Positions 44,520-53,240 of a DNA stretch of 64,000 nucleotides are shown in pieces. The position numbers and the translations under genes are program-made. Where the stretch lies: contig NZ_RZIJ01000001.1 of the NCBI RefSeq assembly GCF_003989665.1, positions 1 to 64,000 of the forward strand, read 5' to 3'. The number at the start of each line of letters is the position of its first letter. Position 1 is the stretch's first letter. The notes below the pieces were generated by a model. The model was not told the DNA's origin, searched no databases, and saw only the letters and a program-made list of their open reading frames with translations. The DNA is from Azospirillum doebereinerae. GTDB taxonomy: Bacteria > Pseudomonadota > Alphaproteobacteria > Azospirillales > Azospirillaceae.

Positions 44520-46163
44520 ATGAACGACACCGGCATGGCACCCCCCGCCCGACTTTTCGAGATGCTCGACGGCGCGCCCGACGACGCGACGATGCTGATG
44601 GCGGGCGACCGCGCCGTCACCTACGGCCGCATGCGCCGCGACTCCGCCTGCCTCGCGGCCCGGCTGAAACGCCTGGGGCTGGCGCGCGGCGACCGGCTGG
44701 CGGTGTGGCTGCCCAACATCCCGGAATGGTTGACGGTCGCGTTCGCCTGCTCGCGGCTGGGCGTGGCCGTGGCCCCGCTGAACGTGCGGCTGGGCAGCCA
44801 GGAGGTCGGCTTCCTGCTGTCGCGCGCCGCCTGCAAGGCCATCCTGCTGGCGCCCGCCCAGCGCAACGGCGCCTGCGTCGAGGCGCTGCGCGGCGTGCCG
44901 CCGGAGGACCGGTCGGCCTTGAGGCTGGTCGTCACGCTGGGCGGCACGGAGGAGACGATCCTCGACGGCGTGCGGCAGACCAGCTTCGACGCCCTGCTCG
45001 CCGACCCTGAGCCCGATGAAAAGGCCGACGCCGAGGTCGCCGACGGCCAGCCGGGCGACGTCAGCCTGATCCTCGCCACCTCCGGCACGACCAGCGCGCC
45101 CAAGCTGGTGCAGCACACGCAGGAGCGCAACGTCCGCCACGCGGGCGACGCGGCGGCGGCGGTCGGGCTGAACGAGCCGGGGACCAGCCTGCTGCTGGGC
45201 ATCCCGATGTGCGGGGCCTTCGGCTACACCCTGGCGATCACCACGATCCGGGCGCGGAAGCCGCTGGTGCTGATGGAAGCCTTCGTGCCGGAGGAGGCCG
45301 CCCGCCTGCTGGCCGCGCACGGCATCACCCACATGCTGGGCACCGACGACATGCTCGACAAGATCCTGTCGGTGGTGCCGGAGGGCAAGCCCTTCCCGGC
45401 CTTGCGCATGTTCGGCCATGCCAACTTCACCCCGGCCCTGACCGCCATCCTGCCGCCCAAGGCCGAGGCGCACGGCGTGCTGCTGCGCGGCTTCTTCGGC
45501 ATGACCGAGACGTTGGCGATGTTCGCCGCCCAGCCCGCCGACGCCCCCCTGGAACGCCGGTCCCAGGGCGGCGGCCGGCCGGTGTCGCCGCAGGCGGTGG
45601 TGCGGGTGCGCGACCCGGAGAGCGGCGCCCTGCTGCCCGACGGCGAGATCGGCGAGGTCGAGGTCCGCACCCCCAACGCCATGATCGGCTACATGAACAA
45701 CCCGCAGGCGACGGCCGAGGTCTTCACCGACGACGGCTTCCTGAAGACCGGCGACTACGGCCTGCGCCTGCCCGACGGCGGGATGATCTTCGTCTCGCGC
45801 ATCAAGGACGTGCTGCGCATCGCCGGCTATCTGGTCAGCCCGACCGAGATCGAGGAGGTCATCCTCGCCCTGCCCGGCGTCACCGTCTGCCAGACGGTGT
45901 CGGCGAGCTGCCCGGCCGGGGTGCGTCCCGTCGCCTTCGTCGTGATGGAGCCGGGCCACGGGCTGGACGAGGCGGCGGCGCTCGCCGCCTGCCGGGCGCG
46001 GCTGGCGGTCTACAAGGTGCCGGCGCGGGTCTTCGCCATCGACGCCATGCCGGTCACGGACGGGCCGAACGGCGCCAAGGTGAAGAAGAACGTCCTGCGC
46101 GACCTGGCGACCGAATGGATGAACCCCCAGGCGGCGGCGGCCGGCGCGGGAGCGGCCCGATGA
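44520..46163 (+). CDS. Acyl-CoA synthetase (AMP-forming), second copy in the island
   Basis: 547 residues from [17 protein letters not shown]-loop [18 protein letters not shown], then [35 protein letters not shown] and [23 protein letters not shown]. It is only distantly similar to the ligase at 39791 and likely takes a different acid or ring-opened product. Its stop overlaps the CaiB start (ATGA, 46160-46163). Transcribed from promoter B. Confidence 0.87.
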   Translation: MNDTGMAPPARLFEMLDGAPDDATMLMAGDRAVTYGRMRRDSACLAARLKRLGLARGDRLAVWLPNIPEWLTVAFACSRLGVAVAPLNVRLGSQEVGFLLSRAACKAILLAPAQRNGACVEALRGVPPEDRSALRLVVTLGGTEETILDGVRQTSFDALLADPEPDEKADAEVADGQPGDVSLILATSGTTSAPKLVQHTQERNVRHAGDAAAAVGLNEPGTSLLLGIPMCGAFGYTLAITTIRARKPLVLMEAFVPEEAARLLAAHGITHMLGTDDMLDKILSVVPEGKPFPALRMFGHANFTPALTAILPPKAEAHGVLLRGFFGMTETLAMFAAQPADAPLERRSQGGGRPVSPQAVVRVRDPESGALLPDGEIGEVEVRTPNAMIGYMNNPQATAEVFTDDGFLKTGDYGLRLPDGGMIFVSRIKDVLRIAGYLVSPTEIEEVILALPGVTVCQTVSASCPAGVRPVAFVVMEPGHGLDEAAALAACRARLAVYKVPARVFAIDAMPVTDGPNGAKVKKNVLRDLATEWMNPQAAAAGAGAAR

Positions 46164-47272
46164 CGGTGTCCGCCACGCGCGTCGGCCCGCTGGCGGGTGT
46201 CCGCGTCGTCGAGTTCGCCGGGCTGGGGCCGGTGCCCTTCGCCGGGATGCTGCTGTCCGACATGGGCGCCGACGTCGTCCGCATCGAGCGCAGCGGGGTC
46301 GAACGGCTCGACGCGCAGGACATCACGGCGCGCGGCCGGCGCTTCGTCGCGCTCGACCTCAAGGACCCGGCCCAGGCCGAGACGGCGCGCCGGCTGGCCG
46401 ACGGCGCCGACATCCTGCTGGAGGGTTTCCGCCCCGGCGTGATGGAGCGGCTGGGCCTCGGTCCCGAGCCGCTGCTGGCGCGCAACCCGCGTCTGGTCTA
46501 CGGGCGAATGACCGGCTGGGGGCAGGACGGCCCGCTGGCGAACGCGGTCGGGCACGACATCACCTACATCGCCATCACCGGCGCGCTGGCCGCCATCGGG
46601 CCGGGCGACGGCAAGCCGGTGCCGCCGCTGAACCTCGTCGGCGACTACGGCGGCGGCGCGCTCTATCTGGCGATGGGGGTGCTGGCGGCGCTGAACGAGG
46701 CCGGGCGTTCCGGGCGCGGGCAGGTGGTCGACGCCGCCATGTGCGACGGGGTCTTCAGCCTGCTGTCGATGTTCCAGTCCTGGCTCAACGTCGGGCAATG
46801 GTCGGAGCGGCGCGAGGCCAACATGCTCGACGGCGGCGCGCCTTACTACACCACCTACGCCTGCCGCGACGGCAAGCACATCGCCGTCGGCGCCATCGAG
46901 CCGCAGTTCTACGCCACCCTGTTGCGGCTGACCGGGCTGGCCGGGGACCCGGCCTTCGCCGCCCAGCACGATTCCGCGCAATGGCCGGCGTTGCGCGAGA
47001 AAATGCAGGCGCTGTTCCTCACCCGCGACCGCGACGACTGGGCCGTCCTGCTGGAGGGCACCGACGCCTGCGTCGCCCCGGTGCTGACGATGGGCGAGGC
47101 CCGGCACCACCCGCACGTCGCGGCCCGGCAATCGCTGGTCGAACATGGCGGCGTGGTCCAGACGGCGCCGGCGCCGCGCTTCTCGCGCACCCCCTCGGCG
47201 ATCCGCAACGCCCCGCCGCAGGAGCCGGACGATCCCGACGCGATCCTGGCCGACTGGGCGCGACGCCCCTGA
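46160..47272 (+). CDS. CaiB/BaiF family CoA-transferase, AMACR-like
   Basis: 370 residues. [54 protein letters not shown] and [10 protein letters not shown] are the family III CoA-transferase/alpha-methylacyl-CoA racemase blocks, with the catalytic Asp in GHDITY. The close likeness to racemases ([18 protein letters not shown]) suggests epimerising a 2-methylacyl-CoA or moving CoA between acids. It is coupled to the upstream ligase by a 4-bp overlap. Confidence 0.87.
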   Translation: MTVSATRVGPLAGVRVVEFAGLGPVPFAGMLLSDMGADVVRIERSGVERLDAQDITARGRRFVALDLKDPAQAETARRLADGADILLEGFRPGVMERLGLGPEPLLARNPRLVYGRMTGWGQDGPLANAVGHDITYIAITGALAAIGPGDGKPVPPLNLVGDYGGGALYLAMGVLAALNEAGRSGRGQVVDAAMCDGVFSLLSMFQSWLNVGQWSERREANMLDGGAPYYTTYACRDGKHIAVGAIEPQFYATLLRLTGLAGDPAFAAQHDSAQWPALREKMQALFLTRDRDDWAVLLEGTDACVAPVLTMGEARHHPHVAARQSLVEHGGVVQTAPAPRFSRTPSAIRNAPPQEPDDPDAILADWARRP

Positions 47273-47314
47273 CGGCGCCCCCGGCGCACACGCTTCTTCA
47301 AGAGGATTCCGGCC

Positions 47315-48487
47315 TTGGCCCACAGCCCGCTTTTCGCGCCGATCACCTTTCGCGGCGTCACCATCAAGAACCGCATCATGGTCGCCCCCATGTGGCAGTA
47401 TTGCGGGGTGGATTGGCAGCCGACCGACTGGCACCTGATGAATCTCGGCCGCTTCGCCACCGGGGGCGCCGGGCTGGTGTTCCAGGAGGGCACCACGGTG
47501 GAGCGGCGCGGCTGCGGCACCGTCGGCGACCTCGGCCTGTGGGACGACCGCTTCGTCGAGCCGCTGCGGCGGATCGTCGACTTCGTGAAGGCCTGCGGCG
47601 CCGTGCCCGGCATCCAGCTGATGCACGCCGGGCGCAAGGCGCGCCAGCGCTTTCCCTGGGACGGGCGCGGCGCCCTCCCCCGCAGCCCGGAGATCGCCGA
47701 TTGGGAGGAATGGGACGTGATCGCCCCCAGCGCCATCCCGCAGGACGACGGCTACCCGATGCCGCGCGAAATGACCCGCGACGACATCGACCGCTGCGTC
47801 GAGGCCTGGGGCAGCGCCGCCGCCCGCGCCGACCGGGCCGGCTACGAGGTGATGGAACTGCACGCCGCCCACGGCTATCTGATCCACGAGTTCCTGTCGC
47901 CCGGCGCCAACCGGCGGACCGACGGCTACGGCGGCTCCTTCGCGAACCGCATCCGCTTCGCGGTGGAGGTGGTGGAACGGGTCCGCGCCTCCTGGCCGGC
48001 GCACAAGCCGCTGTTCTTGCGCGTCTCCACCGAGGACGACGGCGGCTGGGAGGTGGAGGACAGCGTCGAACTCGCCCGCATCCTCAAGCCGCTGGGGGTG
48101 GACGCCTTCGACTGCTCGTCCGGCGGCATCACCGGCGCCTCCCCCATCGAGACGAAGATCTCACTGACCTACGGCTATCAGGTCGGCTTCGCCGAGCGGG
48201 TGCGCCGCGAGGCGGACATGCCGACCGTCGCCGTCGGCCTCATCATCCACGCCGATCAGGCCGAGGCCATCGTCCGCGACGGGCAGGCCGACATGATCGC
48301 CATCGCCCGCGAGCTGCTCTACAACCCGAACTGGCCCATCGACGCCGCGCAGAAGCTGGGCGTGGACGAAGAATTCGCCCTGGCGCCGGTGCAGCACGGA
48401 CACTTCCTGCACCGCCGGGCGCTGTCGGGCTTCACCGGGTCGCTGTCGACCTGGACGGCTGGGATGGACCCTGCGGCGGGGGAGTGA
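47315..48487 (+). CDS. Old yellow enzyme family NADH:flavin oxidoreductase
   Basis: 390 residues, single TIM barrel without the Fe-S/Rossmann extension. LFAPITFRGVTIKNRIMVAPMWQY, GIQLMHAGRKA (substrate His) and YEVMELHAAHGYLIHEFLSP, then NRRTDGYGGSFANR are family motifs of the YqjM-like branch. It reduces activated C=C bonds of enones or enoyl derivatives. The start is a TTG at 47315 with AAGAGGA upstream; no ATG lies nearby in frame before the conserved core. Third gene of the rightward run, 42 bp after CaiB. Confidence 0.87.
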   Translation: MAHSPLFAPITFRGVTIKNRIMVAPMWQYCGVDWQPTDWHLMNLGRFATGGAGLVFQEGTTVERRGCGTVGDLGLWDDRFVEPLRRIVDFVKACGAVPGIQLMHAGRKARQRFPWDGRGALPRSPEIADWEEWDVIAPSAIPQDDGYPMPREMTRDDIDRCVEAWGSAAARADRAGYEVMELHAAHGYLIHEFLSPGANRRTDGYGGSFANRIRFAVEVVERVRASWPAHKPLFLRVSTEDDGGWEVEDSVELARILKPLGVDAFDCSSGGITGASPIETKISLTYGYQVGFAERVRREADMPTVAVGLIIHADQAEAIVRDGQADMIAIARELLYNPNWPIDAAQKLGVDEEFALAPVQHGHFLHRRALSGFTGSLSTWTAGMDPAAGE

Positions 48488-48534
48488 CGAGGGGCAAGCG
48501 CCCCTCCCCTTGCCTCTCCTCCGGTTTCGGCCTA

Positions 48535-48548
48535 CGTTACATGTAACG
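48535..48548. promoter_or_regulatory. Palindromic operator of mazEF-like pair
   Basis: CGTTACATGTAACG, a perfect 14-bp palindrome 17 bp before the antitoxin start. Toxin-antitoxin operons of this type are commonly autorepressed by the complex at such a site. Confidence 0.65.
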
Positions 48549-48565
48549 AAGCCGAGGAGGGTGAG

Positions 48566-48787
48566 ATGGCTGAACCCACCCGCAGCCGGGTACGGCAGCA
48601 CCGCGAGCAGCTCCGCGCCCAGGGGCTGCGACCGGTCCAGATCTGGGTGCCCGACACCCGCGTTCCGGGTTTCAAGGAGACCGCCCGCCGGCAGTGCCTC
48701 GCGATCAACGAAGCGGATCGCCGGGACGGCACGATGGAATTCCTGGAATCCATCCAGGACGACCTCTTCGACGAGACCGATCGGTGA
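48566..48787 (+). CDS. mazE: MazE-family antitoxin (DUF3018)
   Basis: 73 residues. RVRQHREQLRAQGLRPVQIW followed by VPDTRVPGFKETARRQCLAI is the DUF3018 antitoxin signature; the acidic C-terminus (SIQDDLFDETDR) is the toxin-neutralising type. GAGGAGGGTGAG provides the ribosome binding site. Its stop overlaps the toxin start (GTGA, 48784-48787). It probably represses its own promoter through the palindrome at 48535. Confidence 0.85.
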   Translation: MAEPTRSRVRQHREQLRAQGLRPVQIWVPDTRVPGFKETARRQCLAINEADRRDGTMEFLESIQDDLFDETDR

Positions 48788-49110
48788 AGCGTGGCGACCT
48801 CGTGACGATTGCCCAGAAAGGCGATTACGAGTGCAAGCCGCGTCCGGCCATCGTCATCCAGTCCGACTTTTTCGACGCGATGGACAGCGTCACGGTCTGC
48901 CTGCTGACCGGCGAAAGGACGGAGATCGCAACCATCCGTCCCGCTCTCGAACCGGATGAGATGAACAGCCTGCGCGAACGGTCCTGGGTGCAGGTCGACA
49001 AGATCGCCACCATCCGGCGCGAGCGGGTCGGGAAGATCTTCGGCCGCGTGTCGGACACCGACATGAAGCGCATCACCGCCTCGGTCGCGGTCTTTCTCGG
49101 CATTGCGTGA
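48784..49110 (+). CDS. mazF: MazF/PemK-type endoribonuclease toxin
   Basis: 108 residues starting at a GTG overlapping the antitoxin stop. KRGDLVTIAQKGDYECKPRPAIVIQSD is the MazF start with the conserved R-P pair; TVCLLTGE and SWVQVDKIATIRRERVG follow the family. MazF toxins cut mRNA at short motifs and slow growth. The pair sits between two parts of the catabolic island, 79 bp after the OYE gene, so it may stabilise the island. Confidence 0.87.
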   Translation: MKRGDLVTIAQKGDYECKPRPAIVIQSDFFDAMDSVTVCLLTGERTEIATIRPALEPDEMNSLRERSWVQVDKIATIRRERVGKIFGRVSDTDMKRITASVAVFLGIA

Positions 49111-49145
49111 CAAAGGCGTCCGCCGGCGGCGGACGTCCTCCCCCC

Positions 49146-50351
49146 TCAGCTCTTCAGATGGCACTCGGCGCTGACCGGGCCGAAGGCCTCGTCCGGCGGG
49201 ACCGTCTTCACCACGTCGACGAGGTCGAGCGGGCCGGTCATCGCGTCGCGCGCCTTGGCCTTCAGCACATACATGTCGTACATGACCCGGCCGTCCTCGC
49301 GGACCCATCCGGTGCCGGTGACGGGATCCTCGACGGGGATGGCGCGCATCTGGGCAATGACCTTGCCGGGCTCGGTGCCGCCCGCCGCCTTCACCGCCTT
49401 CAGGTAGTGCAGGACGCTGGAATAGGTCGCCGCCTGGCTCTGCGAGGGCAGCGCGCCGCGCTGCTCCAGGAAGCGCGTGGCCCAGGCCGCCGCCTTGGCG
49501 TCGCGGTTCCAGTTGAAGCTGGAGGTGTAGATCAGGCCCTTGACCGCCGAATCCTCCAGCGCCTTGATCTGGGTGGTGTCGAAATACAGGCCGACGATGC
49601 TCATGCCGCTCTGGCGGACGCCGAACTCGTTGGCCTGCTTCAGCGCGGTCAGCGTGTCGTTGCCGGTGTTGGACAGCGCCAGCACCTTGGCGCCGGAGCT
49701 TTGCGCCTGCACCAGATAGGACGAGAAGTCCGGGCTGTTGAAGGGATGGCGGGCGACGCCGGCCACCGTGGCGCCCCGGGCCTTCAGCGCCTCCAGCGCT
49801 GCCGCTTCCAGCGACTTGCCGCCGGAATAGTCGACGGTCAGCATGAACCACGTCTTCTCGGTCTGCGCCACCACCGAGGCGGTGGTCCCGGCGATGGCCC
49901 GCGCGGTGGCGGTCCACAGGATGCCGGTCGGCGAGCAATCCGCGCCGATCAGCGAATCCGCCGTTCCCCCGGCGATCACGTCCACCTTGCCGCGCTCGCG
50001 CGCGATGGCGCGGACGGCCAGCGCGATGGCCGAGTTCGACATGCCGGTGATCATGCTGACGCCGTCGCGGTCGTACCATTCCCGCGCCTGGGTGCTGGCG
50101 ATCTCCGGCTTGTTCTGGTGGTCCGACGCCAGCAGCCGGACCGGCCTGCCCAGCACCTGACCGCCGAAATCGTCGATGGCCATCTGGGCCGCGACCACCT
50201 TGCCCTTGCCCGACAGATCGGCGGTCGGCCCCGACAGGTCGTCGAGCAGGCCGATGACCACCGCGTCCTCGGCGGCCTGGGCACCGCCGCCGGCCGCCGC
50301 CAACAGGCAGCCGGCCGCAACCGACGCCATCATCCACGCGCGTCCCATCAT
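49146..50351 (-). CDS. LivJ-type periplasmic binding protein 2
   Basis: 401 residues. The signal peptide (MASVAAGCLLAAAGGGAQA, cleaved before AEDAV) precedes VVIGLLDDLSGPTADLSGKG and AAQMAIDDFGGQVLGRPVRL, the usual type 1 binding fold. Last gene of the leftward SDR-oxidoreductase-binding protein run (27 bp after the oxidoreductase stop). Paralogous to the binding protein at 41582. As with that one, no ABC permease or ATPase is nearby, so it must use a transporter encoded elsewhere or act as a sensor. Confidence 0.87.
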   Translation of the reverse strand: MMGRAWMMASVAAGCLLAAAGGGAQAAEDAVVIGLLDDLSGPTADLSGKGKVVAAQMAIDDFGGQVLGRPVRLLASDHQNKPEIASTQAREWYDRDGVSMITGMSNSAIALAVRAIARERGKVDVIAGGTADSLIGADCSPTGILWTATARAIAGTTASVVAQTEKTWFMLTVDYSGGKSLEAAALEALKARGATVAGVARHPFNSPDFSSYLVQAQSSGAKVLALSNTGNDTLTALKQANEFGVRQSGMSIVGLYFDTTQIKALEDSAVKGLIYTSSFNWNRDAKAAAWATRFLEQRGALPSQSQAATYSSVLHYLKAVKAAGGTEPGKVIAQMRAIPVEDPVTGTGWVREDGRVMYDMYVLKAKARDAMTGPLDLVDVVKTVPPDEAFGPVSAECHLKS

Positions 50352-50378
50352 CTCGTCGTCTCCTTCCCCTGGGTTTCT

Positions 50379-51404
50379 TTATCGGCTGAGGTCGCGGCCG
50401 AACCGCGTGCGCAGCAGAATCTTGCCCCGGTGCCGGCCCTCGTGCATGAAGCGGTGGGCGTCGGCGGCGTCCTCCAGCGCGAAGCCGTGCTCGACCACCG
50501 CGCGCAGGCGGCCGTCGGCCACCGCCGGCCACAGCGTTTCCCGCACCCCGGCGACGATGGCCGCCTTGTCGGCGGGATCCCGCCCGCGCAGGGTCGATCC
50601 GGTGATGGTCAGCCGCTTGGTCATCACCGGGCGGAGTTCGGCGCAGATCCGCGAGCCGGCGAGGAAGGAGATGTGGACCAGCCGCCCCTCCACCGCCAGC
50701 GCCGCGATGTTGCGCTCCAGATAGTCGCCGCCGACCATGTCGAGGATCACGTCCACCCCGCGTCCGCAGGTCGCGTTCAGGACGATGCCGACGAAATCCT
50801 CGGCGCGGTGGTCGATGGCCCGGTCGGCGCCGAGTTCGGCGCAGAGCCGCAGCTTGTCCGGGGCGCCCGCCGTGGCGAAGACCCGCGCCGCGCCCAGCAG
50901 GCGGGCGGCCTGGATGGCGACGCTGCCGATGCCGCTCGCCCCGCCATGGATCAGCACGCTCTCGCCGCCGCGCAGGCGCCCCCGCTCGGCCAGATTGGTC
51001 CAGACGGTGCAGAGCGCTTCCGGCAGCGCGGCGGCCGTCGTCAGGTCGAAGCCGTCCGGAACGGGCAGGCATTGCGCCGCCGGGGCCGCGCAGAACTCGG
51101 CGTAGCCGCCCCCGGCGAGCAGCGCGGCAACGCGGTCTCCCAGGGCGACGCCCTCCACCCCCGGCCCGAGGGCGGCCACCACCCCCGACGCCTCCAGCCC
51201 CGGCAGGTCGGAGGCGCCCGGCGGCGGCGGGTAGAGCCCCTGCCGTTGCAGCAGGTCGCCCCGGTTCATCCCGGCGGCGGCGACCCGGATCAGCACCTCC
51301 CCGGCCGCCGGGACCGGCAGCGGGCGGGGCACCGCGCGCAGGACCTCGGGGCCGCCGAAGCCGGCGATCTCCACCGCCGTCATGCGGTCCGGCAGGCCGC
51401 TCAC
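50379..51404 (-). CDS. NAD(P)H quinone oxidoreductase, PIG3-like
   Basis: 341 residues from a GTG at 51404 that overlaps the SDR stop (GTGA); ATG 51383 (MTAVEIAGFGGPEVL) is an alternative. RVAAAGMNRGDLLQRQGLYP, then PPGASDLPGLEASGVV and VLIHGGASGIGSVAIQAARLLGA identify the PIG3/TP53I3-like quinone oxidoreductase group. It is distinct from the enzyme at 37941. It probably reduces a quinone or enone in the pathway, using NADPH. Confidence 0.88.
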   Translation of the reverse strand: MSGLPDRMTAVEIAGFGGPEVLRAVPRPLPVPAAGEVLIRVAAAGMNRGDLLQRQGLYPPPPGASDLPGLEASGVVAALGPGVEGVALGDRVAALLAGGGYAEFCAAPAAQCLPVPDGFDLTTAAALPEALCTVWTNLAERGRLRGGESVLIHGGASGIGSVAIQAARLLGAARVFATAGAPDKLRLCAELGADRAIDHRAEDFVGIVLNATCGRGVDVILDMVGGDYLERNIAALAVEGRLVHISFLAGSRICAELRPVMTKRLTITGSTLRGRDPADKAAIVAGVRETLWPAVADGRLRAVVEHGFALEDAADAHRFMHEGRHRGKILLRTRFGRDLSR

Positions 51405-52177
51405 GGTTGCGCTTCCGGGAAGGCCCCGGCGTGGCGGTGGGTCACGTCGGCCCGGCCTTCCGGGTCGATGAAGCCGATGGAGGTGCCGCCGCAGACGAAC
51501 AGCACCTGCCCGGTCACGAAGCGCGCCGCGTCGCCGGTGAAGAAGGACACCGCGTGGGCGATGTCGTCGGGTTCGCCGATGAAGCCGACCGGGACGCCGT
51601 GCATCAGCTTGCGCGTCATCGGGTCGCCCGGCGGGTTGGCCGCGTCGAACAGCGAGGTGCGGACCGGGCCGGGCGCCACCACGTTCACCGTGACGCCCTC
51701 CCCGCCCATCTCCAGCGCCCAGGACCGCACCACGCCCGACAACGCCGCCTTGCTGGCCGCGTAGGCGGTGCGCCCCTGCTTGCCCAGCGCGGCGCGGCTG
51801 CCGATGGCGACGATGCGCCCCACCCCCTGCGCCCGCATCGACGGCAGCAGCACCTGCGCCAGCGCGATGAAGGAGCCGACGTTGACGGCGTAGACCCCGG
51901 CGACGTCGGCCTGCGGCACCTCGGCGCCGGGCGCCAGCGGCGCGATGGCGGCGTTGTGGACGAAGCGGGTGACCGGCCGGTCGCCGACCGCGTCCGCCAG
52001 CGCGCCCGCCGCCCCCTCCGGGTCGGCCAGATCGAGCGGCACATACTCCGCGAAGAAGCCGTGGTCGGGAGGGGTGCGCGACGCCACGGCCACCTTGTAG
52101 CCGTCCAGCGTCAGCCGGCGGGCGATGGCCGCGCCGATGTTGCGGTTGCCGCCGGTGACGACCGCCCATTCCTGCAT
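51401..52177 (-). CDS. Short-chain dehydrogenase/reductase
   Basis: 258 residues. The cofactor motif TGGNRNIGAAIARRL, HNAAIAPL (NNAG equivalent) and the catalytic Ser and YAASK (GSRAALGKQGRTAYAASKAAL) with NVVAPGPVRTSLF are intact. Probably a hydroxyacyl-CoA or alicyclic alcohol dehydrogenase acting after the hydratase. First gene of the leftward three-gene run; operator site D lies about 165 bp upstream. Confidence 0.88.
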   Translation of the reverse strand: MQEWAVVTGGNRNIGAAIARRLTLDGYKVAVASRTPPDHGFFAEYVPLDLADPEGAAGALADAVGDRPVTRFVHNAAIAPLAPGAEVPQADVAGVYAVNVGSFIALAQVLLPSMRAQGVGRIVAIGSRAALGKQGRTAYAASKAALSGVVRSWALEMGGEGVTVNVVAPGPVRTSLFDAANPPGDPMTRKLMHGVPVGFIGEPDDIAHAVSFFTGDAARFVTGQVLFVCGGTSIGFIDPEGRADVTHRHAGAFPEAQP

Positions 52178-52339
52178 GATCGGGTGTCCTGACTGGTGTT
52201 GGGAGAGGCCGGAGCCGCCCCTCATCGACCGCTCACGCCAGGGAAAGCGGCGGCAGGGCGTCGGGCCATGACGTGGGGGACGCAATCGTTTGTTACACGA
52301 ACTGTACGCCCGCCCCGCCCGCTCCGCAACACGAATCAT

Positions 52340-52361
52340 TCATTGATGATTTTTATTGTCC
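52340..52361. promoter_or_regulatory. Candidate TetR operator, site D
   Basis: TCATTGATGATTTTTATTGT and the following CC, with core TCAT-TG-ATGA. It matches site C at 17 of 22 positions, including the TTGTCC end. It overlaps the last 9 bases of the tetR gene and sits upstream of the leftward SDR run. Confidence 0.55.
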
Positions 52362-53048
52362 GCCCGGTTCGGCCGGGGGTGGCACGGGGGCGGGCGCCGG
52401 TTGCAGGACGCTGACGAGGAAGCCCTTGAGCAGGGCCAGCTGCGGCCCGAAATCCACGTCGGGGCCTTCCTGGATCTTGCGCAGCGCGAAGCCGCGCAGC
52501 GTGTCCAGCACCATCCGGCGCAGGCGCACGACGGTCGCGGTCTCGGCGGGGGAGTCGGCGAACAGCCGCACCCATTCCAGGTCGCGGCTCTCCGTCACCT
52601 TGCCGAGCTGGGTGCGGATGCTCTGGTGAAGCCAGTCGTTGAAACGCTCGAACAGGCGGATTTCCAGGGCGGCCACGTAGTCGTCGCTGCCGAAGACCTG
52701 CCAGTGCTGGGTGACGACCCGGTCCACCCGCTCCGCGATGGGCAGGCCGGCGAACAGGCTCATGGTCATTTCCTTGTCCATCCAGTCGGTGATCTCCTGG
52801 ATGGCGGCGAAGTAGATCTCCTCCTTGCCGATGAAGTGGTATTGCAGCGCGCCGCGCGAGACCCCGGCGCGGTCGGCGATGTCGGGCGTCGTCACGCTGG
52901 CGTAGCCGCGTTCCCGCAGCAGGTCGATGGTGGCGCGCACCAGCTTGCGGCGGGTGGCGTTGCTCCGCTCCTGCTGGGGCTTGCGCTTGGTCTTGCGGCC
53001 CTCCGCGTCGATGGCCTCGACCGCCCCGTCCTGCGTCACCCGCTCCAT
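52353..53048 (-). CDS. TetR family transcriptional regulator of the island
   Basis: 231 residues from ATG 53048 (GGAGAC upstream); a longer frame to 53093 is less likely. The N-terminal helix-turn-helix is clear: ATRRKLVRATIDLLRERGYA, then SVTTPDIADRAGVSRGALQYHF (residues ~35-80), followed by a ligand-binding helical domain. An acidic/basic N-terminal tail of ~25 residues precedes the HTH. It is divergent from the FadH-like gene with site C between. The likely ligand is a pathway CoA thioester or acid, by analogy with TetR regulators of acyl-CoA catabolism. Confidence 0.9.
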   Translation of the reverse strand: MERVTQDGAVEAIDAEGRKTKRKPQQERSNATRRKLVRATIDLLRERGYASVTTPDIADRAGVSRGALQYHFIGKEEIYFAAIQEITDWMDKEMTMSLFAGLPIAERVDRVVTQHWQVFGSDDYVAALEIRLFERFNDWLHQSIRTQLGKVTESRDLEWVRLFADSPAETATVVRLRRMVLDTLRGFALRKIQEGPDVDFGPQLALLKGFLVSVLQPAPAPVPPPAEPGGQ

Positions 53049-53152
53049 GCCCAACCGTCTCCGTTCTGCCCGAGCCGCCCCGATCCATGACAAGGGAGCG
53101 GCGGGCGATCCCCCACAACCAACGGGATCCTAGCACAGTTCGCAGAAGACGG

Positions 53153-53190
53153 TTGACGGCAAAAAAATTCATATGTGATTGTATTTGTCC
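53153..53190 (+). promoter_or_regulatory. Promoter with TetR operator, site C
   Basis: TTGACG (53153-53158) then TCATATGTGATTGTATTTGT (53169-53188), in the 192-bp gap between divergent tetR and the FadH-like gene. The layout (TTGACR, then the motif over the -10 area) is the same as at promoter B. Confidence 0.65.
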
Positions 53191-53240
53191 GTTCCCGCCT
53201 TCCGTCGGTGCCCAGCGGGACAGCCCCAGCAGGTCAGACC

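Noticed and set aside
50379..52169. 596-codon frame fusing the quinone oxidoreductase with upstream sequence.
   Set aside because: The upstream part is the out-of-frame shadow of the SDR gene. The GTGA overlap at 51401-51404 marks the true gene boundary.
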